Shown here: piece by piece, positions 36,087 through 44,193 of the stretch | How positions within the stretch are numbered: the first letter of the stretch is position 1 | Layout: each line of letters opens with the position of its first letter | Source: JAWKTM01 sp041399085 | GTDB lineage: Bacteria; Planctomycetota; Planctomycetia; Pirellulales; Pirellulaceae | Direction of reading: 5' to 3' | Length of the DNA stretch: 64,000 nt | NCBI GenBank assembly: GCA_041399085.1 | Contig: JAWKTM010000007.1 | Span: forward strand, 153,773-217,772 | Made by a program: the position numbers and the translations under genes | The notes under the pieces: generated by a model | The model's database searches: none | What the model saw: the letters and a program-made list of their open reading frames with translations, nothing else | What the model was told of the DNA's origin: nothing

Positions 36087-37501
36087 ATGCGTTCGCCCAA
36101 GTCGGGCTTCACACCGAATACGCTGCCAGACTCGTCGTCGTTTCGCGGCTCGACCGCACTACCGTTCGTATCGTCGCTCGCTTCCGAACTGGCGGCCCGC
36201 GGCATCTCGGTGCATCGCGGCACGACCGGCGATCATGCCGAGCTGCCCGACTTCTTCACTTCGGCCGGCAACGTTTGCAACTGGCCCGAATTCCAAGCTC
36301 AACTGGAAGAACCCAAGTACGAGCCGTGCGACCGCCTGATCGTGCGTCACGGCCCGGCGTTGGTTGGCCATGTGCGGCTTAGCCACCACGAGATGCAGTA
36401 CGGCCCGTTGCGGTTGCCGGTGGCGGAGATCTCGGACTTGGTCGTGTTGCCGGAATATGAATCGTGCGGCGTGGCGGATGTCTTGTTGCAAGCGGCCGAG
36501 TCCCAGTTGCGGCACGAATCGCCGACGTTGGCCATTGCTCGCACGACTCGGCCGGCGCTGTTCGAGTCGCACGGCTGGAACATGCGAGGCCAGTTCGTGT
36601 ACTCGGTCGCGCGGCTGCGGTCGTTGTTGGCGACGTTGGGCGTGAACGAACCGCGCGGGTGGAGTGCGTCGCTATCGGTGCTGGACGAGCCGCCCGTGGC
36701 CGAGCCGTTTCGCATCCGGCTGTTTCGCCAAGTGGAGCTGGACGCGCTGGCTCGCATCTATGCCGTCAACGCCGGCGAGCAGTTCGGTTGGTACCCGCGC
36801 GACATGCATCGTTGGACGTGGCTGATCAGCCGCCGAGCGTTCGACCGCATCTATGTGGCCACGACCAAAGCGGCGACGGAGACGTTGGAAGAAGCGTCGG
36901 CGGCGATCGTGGCGTACATCGTCATGCGCGACAATCGCATCGTCGAGCTGATGTCGTTGCCCGATGCGATCGAAGCGGAGCGGATGTTGTTGCTGCGAGC
37001 TTGCCGCGACGCCTTGGAACAGGGGCGGGAAACGATTCGGATCGACGGCCCGCCGCGGATGACGCTGCATGATCTGTTCGAGCAGGCCGGAGTGGCTTTC
37101 GCGCTGGCACGACGGCGATGGCCAGCAAGGTTTGCGGATGAAGCTGCTCGGCTTCACGCGATTCGCCCGCCGCGTGCATCCGTTGTGGAAGGCGCGTCTG
37201 CTGGAAGCCGGCATTTCGCTGCCCGCGGAGATCGGTTTGCTGTTGGACGGGCGTCGGTTTCAGATTCAGTTTGGCGAGCACGACGTGTCGATCGCGGCCG
37301 AGCGGCTGGGACGCAGCTATCTGCATCTGTCGACGGCCGATTTGTCGAGCCTGTTGTGGGGCATCTCCGATTGGAACACGCTAAACGGCCGCGGCCGCTG
37401 TTCGGCGTCGACGCAAATGGCGGCCAAGCTGGCCGAGGCATTATTCCCGTCGCTTCCGCATTGGCTGCCGCCGCTGGAATTCTTGCCGGGCGCTGGATTG
37501 A
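36087..37501 (+). CDS. GNAT family N-acetyltransferase, large form, frameshifted
   Basis: ATG 36087 is chosen because GGAAGGG ends nine bases upstream. The N-terminal half is an acetyltransferase fold (SVHRGTTGDHAELPDFF, then ISDLVVLPEYESCGVADVLL, the acetyl-CoA-binding A motif). The second half resembles another degenerate GNAT-like region. At about 37105, after DLFEQAGVAF, the frame shifts, and sequence continues as LGFTRFARRVHPLWKARLLE and LSTADLSSLLWGISDWNTLN. A further GGG/GG indel near 37488 would give a natural end LPALD at 37501. The acceptor is unknown. It probably belongs with the glycosyltransferase and the unknown protein upstream, 70 bases away. Confidence 0.7.
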
Positions 37502-38024
37502 CTCCGCCGCCGGTTGGTCGGGCGTTCGCCGGCTCGCTGCCAGCGGCCAGGTTCGTCGCTCGCCGCCAGCAACGACACTTTGCCACCTCTCTCTGGGGAA
37601 AACGCGCTGTAACCGTTGCGTTCGGCGCTAGCCCAGAGCGCGGTCCCGCGCAAGCCCAGCTGCGCGTAGTACGCAAGCCCGTTGCAGCTCCCGCAAGCCC
37701 GATGTGCGGTCCGTCCAAGCCCGGTACGGCGACATATTGTCAGCGGCCGAGGTCACAATACAAGCACGTACGCGCCAGCAAGTGAATCCGGCAGGACACG
37801 ATACGAGCACGCAGCCAGCAAGTGAATTCGTCGACTCACTCGCTGGCGCATCGTGCTTGTATTGACTCACTCGCTGGGCATCGTGCTTGCATTTGGGTAT
37901 CTTCGCATCTGCTCGTCGTAGTAAGTCGCTTGGCGATGACCGATTCCACGGCGTTGACCGAGTTTCAAGCGGACGGTAGACTCGTCTGATCGTTGACAAG
38001 CCGACGTTTATGTCCGCTTCCGAT
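37502..38024. repeat. Gene-free region with repeated GCAAGCCC motifs and family C inverted repeat (37757-37893)
   Basis: No gene is supported. Near 37650-37730 GCAAGCCC or CCAAGCCC occurs several times. At 37757-37785 the arm AATACAAGCACG..CGCCAGC is inverted at 37836-37863, and a third, direct copy of the right arm follows at 37864-37893. This is the same family as at 33298-33403. The tRNA promoter follows. Confidence 0.7.
37954..37982 (+). promoter_or_regulatory. Candidate promoter of tRNA-His
   Basis: TTGACC at 37954-37959, a 17-base spacer and TAGACT at 37977-37982, ending 42 bases before the tRNA. It is close to the sigma-70 consensus and correctly placed for a tRNA gene. Confidence 0.6.
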
Positions 38025-38100
38025 GGTGGCTGTAGCTCAGTCGGATAGAGCATCAGATTGTGGCTCTGAGGGTCGGGGGTTCTGAATCCCCTCAGCCACC
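38025..38100 (+). tRNA. tRNA-His (anticodon GTG), with an extra base in the T loop
   Basis: The fold is complete: G-1, acceptor stem GTGGCTG/CAGCCAC, D stem GCTC/GAGC, anticodon stem TCAGA/TCTGA with loop TTGTGGC (anticodon GTG, histidine), and T stem GGGGG. G-1 facing C73 is the histidine identity pair. The T-arm loop reads TTCTGAAT where the near-invariant sequence is TTCGAAT, so one T is extra. CCA is not encoded. A normal tRNA would lack the inserted base; an assembly indel is the simplest explanation. Confidence 0.9.
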
Positions 38101-38110
38101 CCTTTTGTTG

Positions 38111-38137
38111 AAAGCCTGGAGTTTCCAGGCTTCTTTT
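38111..38137 (+). terminator. Rho-independent terminator of tRNA-His
   Basis: Stem AAGCCTGG/CCAGGCTT (38112-38119 with 38125-38132), five-base loop, followed by CTTTTC, starting 11 bases after the tRNA. Confidence 0.8.
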
Positions 38138-38197
38138 CTATGCTGCTCCGCTTTCCTATGAAAGCGTAACTGGAAATTGATGGTTCGCTTTGCCGCG

Positions 38198-38261
38198 TCG
38201 CCGGGCAGCTTGCGGCAGCGCCGCTTTCGTATGAAAGCGGCAGTGCGCAGCACTCCGGTAA
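38198..38261. repeat. Cloverleaf palindromic element (family B), slightly degenerate
   Basis: 64 bases with the family B plan: outer TCGCCGG/CCGGTAA, a GCAGC-TTGC arm with a mispaired 3' side, a well-preserved CCGCTTTC-GTAT-GAAAGCGG central arm, and an AGTGC/GCACT arm with a shortened loop. A truncated central-arm copy lies just upstream at about 38143-38170. Confidence 0.8.
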
Positions 38262-38293
38262 ATAACGCTCGACGTGATGGTTCGCGTTGCGCG

Positions 38294-38357
38294 TCACCGG
38301 GCAGCTTGCGCTGCTCCGCTTGCGTATGAAAGCGGCAGTGCGCGAGCACTCCGGTGA
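38294..38357. repeat. Cloverleaf palindromic element (family B)
   Basis: 64 bases: outer stem TCACCGG/CCGGTGA, arm GCAGC-TTGC-GCTGC, central arm TCCGCTTGC-GTAT-GAAAGCGGC with mismatches, arm AGTGC-GCGA-GCACT. It lies in the opposite orientation to the copy at 28398-28461. Confidence 0.85.
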
Positions 38358-38619
38358 ATAACGGCTGATCTTGTCGCGGGTTGCGGGCGGCGATAAACTC
38401 CGCGCCAGTTGCGGGCGGAGGCGGAATCCTCGGCGGCAACGGCAGATTCGGCCCGTCACGAGCAATCGGCGCGTCGCGAGCGAACGGACTGTTCCGGTCA
38501 ATCGCCGTCGATTCGCCAAGGCGCCGAAGCGATTGCCTTGAAAAGGCTTGAAACAGCAAACGCGGCTTTTAGAATGGACGTTGCAAAGTCTTAGGCCGCA
38601 ATGACGTAAGGGGTTAGGG

Positions 38620-38976
38620 ATGACCAAACGCGTGGCGGTGACGATGTTCGGCTTGGTCGGGGCGGTGTTGGCCGCGATGGCTGGGTTGGAATGGCGAGCT
38701 TCGGTTCAAGCGCAAACGCCGCTGCCGGCACGATTTGAAGCGATGGCCGCCAGCGGACAATTGATCGCGCTCAGCTCGGATGTGAGCCAAGCGTATCAGC
38801 AGGTGACGATCGTCGACCCGACGGCTCGCGTGATGAGTGTCTACCACGTCGATCGAGCTTCGGGCGAAATCGCACTGAAGAGCGTCCGCAACATCCACTG
38901 GGACTTGCAGATGGAAGAATTTAACGGCGTCAGTCCGGCGCCGCGCGAGATTCGCAGCTTGTTGCCCGGTCGCTGA
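38620..38976 (+). CDS. Small conserved secreted or membrane-anchored protein, 118 residues
   Basis: ATG 38620 follows AAGGGGTTAGGG. Residues 8-22 (TMFGLVGAVLAAMAG) are hydrophobic and may be a signal peptide (cleavage near VQAQ) or an anchor. The remainder contains IALSSDVSQAYQQVTIVDP and VMSVYHVDRASGEIALKSVRNI, which suggest a small beta-propeller-blade-like or sheet-forming domain; the phrase 'VYHVDRASGEIALKSVR' recurs in short planctomycete proteins I know only as hypothetical. No function is assignable. The gene precedes the HTH-acidic membrane protein by 74 bases on the same strand. Confidence 0.75.
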   Translation: MTKRVAVTMFGLVGAVLAAMAGLEWRASVQAQTPLPARFEAMAASGQLIALSSDVSQAYQQVTIVDPTARVMSVYHVDRASGEIALKSVRNIHWDLQMEEFNGVSPAPREIRSLLPGR

Positions 38977-39050
38977 AACCGTCCGGCGGAGGAAAACAGG
39001 CGACCGCGAATCGAGCGTTGATCGCCTCGTTTTCATCTTGGAGCCCGTCG

Positions 39051-40556
39051 ATGGCAGGAAAGTTCCTGAGTCTGGAAGAAGCCGCCGCCCAGCTTGGCCT
39101 GACCGAGGAGAAGCTGAAAGAACTCCGCGACCGAGGTGAAATCCACGGTTATCGTGACGGCGCCAGTTGGAAGTTCAAGAGCGAAGAGGTGGATCGAGTC
39201 GCCGAGGAACTGGGCGGCGCGAGCGGCGGCTCCAGCGCGTTGCCGTTCGAGGACGACGACGAAATCATCGGGCTCGCGGACATCGACGACTTGGGCGACG
39301 GCGAATCGGATTCGTCGATCCTGGTCAGCGAAGTCGAACTGGGCCACTCGGAAGAGAGCACGTCGAGCACGATCATTGGCCGCACGATCGAGGAAGCTTC
39401 GGCCGACAGCGATTTGTCGCTGAAGACCTCCGACAGCGAATTGATGCTGCGCGACGAGCCCGAGTCGTCCGACGTGTCGTTGGACAAAAAGGGAAGCGAC
39501 GTGACGTTGGTGCCGGGCAGCGGCATCGACAGCGACGTGTCGCTGGTGGCGGACTCGTCGGGCGAAAGCGACCTGGGTCTGGCGACCGAGAATGTGGGAA
39601 TCGACAGCGGGTTGGCGCTCAGCTCCCTGGAAAGCGACGATGAGTTGACGTTGCAGCCGATGGAAGGCAGCAGCAGCATCCAGGTGGAAGCGGGTAGCAG
39701 CGGCAGCGGCACGGGACAAAGCGATGTGTTGGGCAGCCCGTCGGACATCGATGTGTTGGCCGGCAGCGATCTGCAATTGGAGTCGCCCAGCGGCGGCGGC
39801 ACCGGCGATTTGAGCCCCGGCAGCAGCGACGAACTCGGGCTTGGCAGCGGAATCATGGCGCTCGGTGACGACGACGAGCTTTCGTTGTCGGACGACGATG
39901 ACTTGGTGCTGGGCGGCAGCGGCACGGGCAGCGACGTATCGTTAAGCGCGGTCGACAGCGGCATCAATCTAACCGCGCCGGTCGACAGTGGTTTGTCGTT
40001 GGAAGACGACGAGCCGTTGGACTTGGGCGGCTCGTCGATTTCTTCGTTGGAGTTGCCCGAGGATGACGACATCATCGCGCTCGATTCCGAAGAGGTCGGT
40101 CCAGACGAAACCACGCAGCTCAAGCAGGACGAAGAGTTCCTGCTGTCGCCTTCGGACGAGATGACGGGCGACGAATCCGACAGCGGTTCGCAAGTGATCG
40201 CGCTCGAGGACTCCGAGGCCTTCGACAGCGACGCGGCCACGATGATCGGCGGCGCTGGCGGCGCGGCGGCCGGCATGGCAGCGGCTCCGATGTTTCAGGC
40301 GGCCGATCCTGGGCAGGGCGGCTACGCTCAGCAAGGCGGCGGTCAAGTTCAACAGCAGATTGTGACGGTGCCGATCGAAACGCCCGAGGCGCCGTATTCG
40401 ATCTGGAACGTGTTGGGGTTGTTGGCGACGGTCATGGTGCTGTGCATCTGCGGCATGCTGATGATGGATGTGGTCCGCAACATTTGGAGCTGGAACGGCA
40501 CGGCCTCGGCGTCGACAGGATTGATGGACGCGTTGCTGAGTGCGTTGAAGTTGTAG
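39051..40556 (+). CDS. Excisionase-type HTH protein with acidic Ser/Asp repeats and C-terminal membrane helix
   Basis: A 501-residue protein. Residues 1-55 (KFLSLEEAAAQLGLTEEKLK, then DRGEIHGYRDGASWKFK) form a MerR/excisionase-family helix-turn-helix. About 360 residues of extremely acidic, Ser/Gly-rich sequence follow, with a recurring SDVSL/SDLSL-type motif. After an Ala/Gly- and Gln-rich stretch, NVLGLLATVMVLCICGMLMM is a membrane helix near residue 460. The DNA-binding domain would lie in the cytoplasm, tethered through a long flexible acidic linker. It could be a membrane-anchored regulator or nucleoid-membrane tether. The following lipoprotein gene is about 110 bases away on the same strand. 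Confidence 0.8.
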   Translation: MAGKFLSLEEAAAQLGLTEEKLKELRDRGEIHGYRDGASWKFKSEEVDRVAEELGGASGGSSALPFEDDDEIIGLADIDDLGDGESDSSILVSEVELGHSEESTSSTIIGRTIEEASADSDLSLKTSDSELMLRDEPESSDVSLDKKGSDVTLVPGSGIDSDVSLVADSSGESDLGLATENVGIDSGLALSSLESDDELTLQPMEGSSSIQVEAGSSGSGTGQSDVLGSPSDIDVLAGSDLQLESPSGGGTGDLSPGSSDELGLGSGIMALGDDDELSLSDDDDLVLGGSGTGSDVSLSAVDSGINLTAPVDSGLSLEDDEPLDLGGSSISSLELPEDDDIIALDSEEVGPDETTQLKQDEEFLLSPSDEMTGDESDSGSQVIALEDSEAFDSDAATMIGGAGGAAAGMAAAPMFQAADPGQGGYAQQGGGQVQQQIVTVPIETPEAPYSIWNVLGLLATVMVLCICGMLMMDVVRNIWSWNGTASASTGLMDALLSALKL

Positions 40557-40666
40557 CGAACGATTGGCCGCAAGTTGGTGGTCGCTCGTCGGACAAACGC
40601 GAAAGACAGGATGTGGCGTTGCCAGCGGATAAAGGCAGCGGCAAGGCGCCGAAGGGAGTCGGTAAG

Positions 40667-41002
40667 ATGTCGATTGTTGGCAGAAGTGGCTGGATCTTGG
40701 CCGCCGTGGCGTTGGCTTGCGTTGGTTGCTCGTCGACCAAATCGAAGCTAACCAATTGCCGCCGCGATAATGAGCAATTGGTGGCTCAAGTCGCCGAGCA
40801 AGGACGCGTGATCGACAATCTTCGCGTTCAGAATCGGGCGATTGCGGATCGCTTGGCCGAGTCCGAAAAGCTGCTCGCGCTGATTCACGAACAGACGTCG
40901 GGAGGCATGGCCGGCGTGATCACTTCGCCCGGCGTCGGTTCCGCGAACTCGCCCGCCACGACCGCCGGCGTTTCTGGATGGAAGCCGACCGAGACGAAGT
41001 AG
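40667..41002 (+). CDS. Small putative lipoprotein with coiled coil, 111 residues
   Basis: ATG 40667 with GGGAG eight bases upstream. SGWILAAVALACVGC is a lipoprotein-type signal, although Cys at -3 of the lipobox is unusual. A coiled coil follows (NCRRDNEQLVAQVAEQGRV to residue 80) with heptad-like spacing, then a Gly/Ser/Thr-rich tail. Similar Lpp-like short coiled-coil lipoproteins link outer membrane and cell wall elsewhere, but no such function can be claimed here. Located between the membrane HTH gene and the convergent pcp gene. Confidence 0.7.
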   Translation: MSIVGRSGWILAAVALACVGCSSTKSKLTNCRRDNEQLVAQVAEQGRVIDNLRVQNRAIADRLAESEKLLALIHEQTSGGMAGVITSPGVGSANSPATTAGVSGWKPTETK

Positions 41003-41029
41003 TCGAGCGGCGTTCGACCCGATCGTGGC

Positions 41030-41632
41030 CTATGTCACGGGCAGTTCCAAGTTCACCAAAATCTGGCGCAGCGCTTGCGCCATCACTTGCCTGGGCATCG
41101 AAGCCAGCGGCTTAGGATGCGGAATGATTTGGCGGGTTTCCAGAGGCAAGTGAATGAACACCGAACGCGTCGCCAGCCGCTGGCGTTCGGCGATGTAGTG
41201 CGAAAGATACAGCGTGGCGTTGCACAGATACGTGCCGGCGTGATACGACACGCGAGCGGGAATGCCGGACTCGCGCAGTCCAACGGCCCAAGCGCCGAGC
41301 GGCAAGCTGCTGCGATAGGCGACCGGTCCGTCGTCGACCAGCGGCTTGCATTCGCCGGCCACTTCACCGATCGAAGCCGCGTTGATGCCGATGCTTTCCA
41401 ATTCGATCACCGCCGCGCCGGGAGCTTGTCCCAGGTGCAAGGCAAAGTCGTAGCCAGCCGCCAGGTCGCGTTCGAGCCGCTTTCGCATTTCGGCGTAGTC
41501 GACCGGATAGAGCCGCGTGGTTACTTCCGGACGGACCGGTAGATCGCGGGTCAATTCGACGAGCGCCAGCCAACTCGCGTTCTCCGACCAGACATCGTAA
41601 GGTTCAAACGCGGTGACGAGCACTCGAGGCAT
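41030..41632 (-). CDS. pcp: Pyroglutamyl-peptidase I (pyrrolidone carboxyl peptidase), C15 family
   Basis: A 200-residue cytoplasmic cysteine peptidase that removes N-terminal pyroglutamate from peptides. The start LVTAFEPYDVWSENAS corresponds to the family's GFEPFGG..NPS. The catalytic residues are all present: E79 in VIELESIGIN, C137 in SYHAGTYLCN and H161 in FIHLPL. The length is slightly under the usual 210-220. The family's FGG is replaced by YDV, so this is a divergent member. It is convergent with the upstream lipoprotein gene and divergent from the LRR gene. Confidence 0.88.
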   Translation of the reverse strand: MPRVLVTAFEPYDVWSENASWLALVELTRDLPVRPEVTTRLYPVDYAEMRKRLERDLAAGYDFALHLGQAPGAAVIELESIGINAASIGEVAGECKPLVDDGPVAYRSSLPLGAWAVGLRESGIPARVSYHAGTYLCNATLYLSHYIAERQRLATRSVFIHLPLETRQIIPHPKPLASMPRQVMAQALRQILVNLELPVT

Positions 41633-41788
41633 GGCGATTTCTTCGTGTCGGCGGAGCGGGGTGGATTCCGCATTTTTAGCGGACTAGGCTATCGTTTTAC
41701 TATAGAACACGCGGATTCGCGGGAAACTTCCGCCGACACTTTCCCACCTCACCATCCCACCATGACGAGACTTTCACGGAGTATAGCG

Positions 41789-42625
41789 ATGAGAACCACG
41801 CATGCCTTAATCACCGTAGTTTTCAGCATCGTCGTTTTTACCGCTTCGATCGCGCAAGCCGACGATCTGTTTCCGGACAAGCAATTGGAAGCCGCCGTTC
41901 GCCGCGAGGTGTTCGAGAAGCGTAACAACACCGAGCCGCTGACCGAAGACGATGTGAAGAACATCTCGCAGGTGAAGGGCAAAAACATGGGCATTAAGAG
42001 CTTGGCCGGCCTGGAAAAGTGCCGCAGCTTGGCGTTGATCGACCTGGAAGGCAACGAAGTCGAGGACTTGAAGCCGATCGCCGAGCTGAAGCAGATTCAA
42101 TCGCTGAACATGGCCGGTAACAAGATTCAGGACGTCACGCCGATCGGTTCGCTTACGGCGCTGCAATATGTGGAACTGAGTGGCAACCAGATCGAGGACT
42201 TAAAGCCGCTGGCGTCGCTGGCGAATCTGCGTTCGTTGTATCTGTCGAACAACCAGATCAAGTCGCTCGAGCCGATCGCCGGCCTGACTAAGCTGTGGTC
42301 GCTATATCTGCAAGGCAATCCGCTAGAGAATCTGCAACCGCTGGCGAAGCTGACGAATCTCTCTTCGTTGGATCTTCGCGACACGGAAACAAAAGACCTG
42401 AGCCCGTTGCGAGACTTGACCGAACTTCGTTATCTGATGCTGGATCAAAACCAGATCACGGACCTAGGTGTGTTGGTAGAGATGGCCAAGAAGGATATCG
42501 AAGGCGACAAGCGGTTCGCTCCCTTTTGGCGAGTGTATCTAACAGGCAATCCGCTGAGCGACGCGGCAAAGAATGAGCAAATCCCCGAACTGAAGAAGCT
42601 GGGAGCTCGATTGACGCTCGAATAA
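41789..42625 (+). CDS. Secreted leucine-rich-repeat (internalin/SDS22-like) protein
   Basis: ATG 41789 has GGAG eight bases upstream; an in-frame ATG at 41762 is less well placed. The 278-residue product has a signal peptide (MRTTHALITVVFSIVVFTASIAQA). An N-terminal cap (DKQLEAAVRREVF) precedes about eight 22-residue leucine-rich repeats of the form LxSLYLSNNQIKSLEPIAGL. The C terminus closes with a capping helix (AAKNEQIPELKKLG). The repeats form a curved ligand-binding surface, presumably outside the cytoplasm. The partner is unknown; it is a stand-alone gene. Confidence 0.9.
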   Translation: MRTTHALITVVFSIVVFTASIAQADDLFPDKQLEAAVRREVFEKRNNTEPLTEDDVKNISQVKGKNMGIKSLAGLEKCRSLALIDLEGNEVEDLKPIAELKQIQSLNMAGNKIQDVTPIGSLTALQYVELSGNQIEDLKPLASLANLRSLYLSNNQIKSLEPIAGLTKLWSLYLQGNPLENLQPLAKLTNLSSLDLRDTETKDLSPLRDLTELRYLMLDQNQITDLGVLVEMAKKDIEGDKRFAPFWRVYLTGNPLSDAAKNEQIPELKKLGARLTLE

Positions 42626-42837
42626 CCGGAATCGCGTGTTAGCGGTAGCCCTCCGGTATCACAACATGTTCGCGGAAGCACGCAAGCTCTGCGGTTGCCG
42701 GGGTCTGTCCGGTATTGCGAGTACCACAAACAACGCCCTACAGCCCCTCTTCTATTGATGATTGGAACCGCTCTCTTGAGAACCGACTAATCCGGCGGGT
42801 ATTAATAGATGTGTTTCCATTGGCTTCCCTTCATCGC

Positions 42838-43515
42838 TCATTTCATGTCACTGCGGTCGTTTCCGGTTTGTCGTTTGGACAGTTCTTCGCCCAGTGACTT
42901 GAGCCGCTGCTGTTGGGAATGTCGATGGGAGGACTGCTGCTGGGCGTCGGTGCCGTGTTCGGTCTCGCGATCGTAGGTTTTGTGGGCGGCCGATAGTTCG
43001 TCGAAAATCGGTTGAATCAACTGTTCGACTCTATCTTTCAGGCGTCGCTTGGCTGCGTCGACCGTCGCCGCTCGCACCTCGATCTTCTCGCGTCGTAGCC
43101 GGCGATCCCATTGCCTTTGAGCCGCGAGTGCCGCAGCGTGTGTGATATCGAAATGCCCTTGCTCGTGGTCCAACAGCCGTGCGTCGCCCGGCGTCACATT
43201 CCAAGATTTTTCGGGAATTAGGACGGCGTGGAAATCCAGCTTCGTCAGCGAGGCGGTGGCAGAATTATCCGTAAACGAGTACTGGTAGCCATACGTATAG
43301 TTGCACTCGGTAAATGTGTAGGCCAACACTCGCCGACCGTATATCGACTCGCGAAGTTCGGGCGGCGGGGCCCGGAAATCCGCGGCGGTCAATGGCCCGT
43401 GTTCGTAGCGCCGCTGGCGAATTGGCTCGTCGGCCGCGAGTGACCGGATTCCGACCAGCGCGACGATTGATGTCCCGAGGAAAACCTGACAAACTAAGCT
43501 CGCCCGACTCGGCAT
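42838..43515 (-). CDS. DUF922 family predicted zinc protease
   Basis: ATG 43515 is chosen because GCGGAGAG precedes it by a correct distance and it begins a signal peptide (MPSRASLVCQVFLGTSIVAL). The 225-residue protein contains a short beta-rich domain (residues 30-90) and LLDHEQGHFDITH, a metallopeptidase-type HExxH (HEQGH) of the DUF922 family. A long charged helix with an Arg/Lys-rich C terminus follows. DUF922 proteins are exported and predicted to bind zinc. The gene is isolated and convergent with the LRR gene. The substrate is unknown. Confidence 0.85.
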   Translation of the reverse strand: MPSRASLVCQVFLGTSIVALVGIRSLAADEPIRQRRYEHGPLTAADFRAPPPELRESIYGRRVLAYTFTECNYTYGYQYSFTDNSATASLTKLDFHAVLIPEKSWNVTPGDARLLDHEQGHFDITHAAALAAQRQWDRRLRREKIEVRAATVDAAKRRLKDRVEQLIQPIFDELSAAHKTYDRETEHGTDAQQQSSHRHSQQQRLKSLGEELSKRQTGNDRSDMK

Positions 43516-43595
43516 CCCAACTCTCCGCGGTAATCCGCTACCATGTTCGGGGTAATGGACGCTAACAACTGACACTTGTAATCGACAGAGCTTTC

Positions 43596-44006
43596 ATGAC
43601 AGACAATGCTACCATAACGCCGGACGACGAAGCGCGGATCGCGGCTCTTCTAAATCGTGGCGCCAAAGTCGTTCGCCGACGGGACCGTTCGATTCGGTCG
43701 TTCGACGGCTCGCACTGCCAACCGCCGGTCAACAGCGACGACTTGCGAGCCATCGCATCGGATACTCGGATTAGCAAACTGGATCTTGCGAATGGAGACA
43801 TATCCGATGCCGATGTCGCAACCATTCGCACTCTGGAGCAATTAGCCGAGCTGAACTTGTCGCATACCAAGGTCAGTATTGCGGGCGCCGAAAGGTTGAT
43901 TCTCATGCCGCGTTTGACGTTTCTTTCACTGATCGGTTGTACGTTGAACGCGGACCGATTGCGGTTGTTGCGCCGTCGGGCCTTGCAGACGCGGATCGTT
44001 ACGTGA
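43596..44006 (+). CDS. Small leucine-rich-repeat-like protein, 136 residues
   Basis: ATG 43596 opens a frame without signal peptide. After a variable N terminus (residues 1-50), about three degenerate leucine-rich repeats are recognisable (ISKLDLANGDISDADVATI, LAELNLSHTKVSIAG, LTFLSLIGCTLNADRL), like the cytoplasmic LRRs found in planctomycete F-box-like or GALA-type repeats. It ends in a basic tail. It may be a fragment of a larger LRR protein, but the frame is clean and codon use fits the neighbours. No function is assignable. Confidence 0.65.
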   Translation: MTDNATITPDDEARIAALLNRGAKVVRRRDRSIRSFDGSHCQPPVNSDDLRAIASDTRISKLDLANGDISDADVATIRTLEQLAELNLSHTKVSIAGAERLILMPRLTFLSLIGCTLNADRLRLLRRRALQTRIVT

Positions 44007-44193
44007 GCTGTCGATTCCGCTTGAATCAAGCGTCGGCGAAACACATCGGCAATCATTTTTCAAGTCCACTTGACTCTCCCCGCTTGGGCCTCAATATTCG
44101 AGGCGTCGCGAATCGACGGCGGCTTGGCCGATACGTTAGCGACTGACCGAACAAGACAGGCTGCGTCCCTTCATTCACGAGGAGTTGGCAATA

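Noticed and set aside
37502..37785. C-terminal extension of the GNAT protein
   Set aside because: The tail is repeat-derived (Pro/Ala/Arg nonsense with GCAAGCCC motifs); a natural end at 37501 appears once one G is removed.
38143..38357. Integrated element att site next to tRNA-His
   Set aside because: No direct repeat of the tRNA 3' end and no integrase gene in the window; the sequences are explained by cloverleaf repeats.
39033..40276. Long antisense frames opposite the acidic HTH gene
   Set aside because: A GC-rich Ser/Asp-coding sequence leaves long open frames on the opposite strand; products are low complexity and have no signals.
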